Source: Variovorax beijingensis (GTDB taxonomy: Bacteria; Pseudomonadota; Gammaproteobacteria; Burkholderiales; Burkholderiaceae_C). From it: a DNA stretch of 64,000 nt. The stretch spans positions 1 to 64,000 of the forward strand of contig NZ_RXFQ01000001.1 in NCBI RefSeq assembly GCF_003951285.1, in the 5' to 3' direction. Shown one piece after another: positions 63,816 to 64,000 of this stretch. The position numbers and the translations under genes are program-made. The notes beneath the pieces are model-generated. The model ran no database searches. It was not told the origin of the DNA and was given only the letters and a program-made list of their open reading frames with translations. Position 1 is the first letter of the stretch; every line of letters starts with the position of its first letter.

Positions 63816-64000
63816 GTCATCGAGTCGTCGTGCTGTGAGGGGGAAGTGCGTCGACAGGATGGTATCCGAGCAACGAGCGCGCATTTACCGGCGGGAATCA
63901 GAACTCACCACAGGTGCCTACCCGGCCGAACTCGAAAGTCCAGCTTTGACCAACGACAGTCCGCTTGCGCTGCAAAACAGCCCCTGACATCTACGGTCAG
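63816..64000. other. End of window, no gene recognised
   Basis: The last 185 bp show no convincing coding region or regulatory site. A gene may begin beyond the edge. Confidence 0.5.

Overview
The window is 64 kb of GC-rich chromosome, about two thirds G+C by eye. It most resembles a Comamonadaceae betaproteobacterium of the Variovorax type. The reasons are the dnaK-dnaJ start, three orphan 'Bug' solute receptors, an intracellular PHB depolymerase, Rieske oxygenases, a cobalt-type nitrile hydratase, and dense gene packing with many ATGA stop/start overlaps. I see no tRNA, rRNA, CRISPR array, insertion sequence, prophage or plasmid gene. The genus is inferred from content only.

Layout. 1-1583: end of dnaK and dnaJ. 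1584-2315: a 730-bp AT-richer non-coding stretch. 2316-7141: the stress module prkA-yeaH-spoVR. 7163-9846: aroQ, then a two-gene Rieske oxygenase set and a GST-like protein. 9888-12813: glutathione-dependent formaldehyde oxidation (frmA, an epoxide-hydrolase-like enzyme, fghA). 12850-16632: small enzymes, a DEDD exonuclease, an esterase and an AraC-type regulator. 16752-18693: gnd facing gluconokinase. 18791-19885: a PA0069-type radical SAM protein behind an almost ideal LexA box. 20004-24112: a GbsR/MarR regulator and a five-gene operon of unknown product, with a matching palindrome in front of both units.

24109-38926 is a series of small regulated catabolic units: Rieske oxygenase plus Bug receptor plus IclR; GST; PHB depolymerase; LysR/amidohydrolase/Bug; CBS protein; O-acetylhomoserine sulfhydrylase; a hydrolase; and Bug/M20 peptidase/LysR. 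38930-43562 holds housekeeping and membrane genes. 43566-45290 is the nitrile hydratase operon (alpha, beta, accessory). 45327-48224 holds thyA, folA, an App1-type phosphatase and a small conserved gene.

48271-55641 is the most distinctive region. A tightly overlapping minus-strand operon encodes a double-domain KaiC-like ATPase, a histidine kinase/response regulator hybrid, a UPF0104/YbhN-type membrane protein and the three-domain end-joining ligase LigD. Two small stress-type genes lie upstream. 55799-60898 is a LysR-controlled sulfur/amino-acid unit: a secreted protein, a cystathionine beta-lyase, and a GltI-like binding protein with two permeases but no ATPase. 61023-63815 holds a family B DNA polymerase (Pol II) and a small membrane protein.

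The best candidates for undescribed biology are the kaiC-HK-ybhN-ligD operon, the GbsR regulon with its paired operators, and the two-gene Rieske oxygenase next to the formaldehyde pathway.
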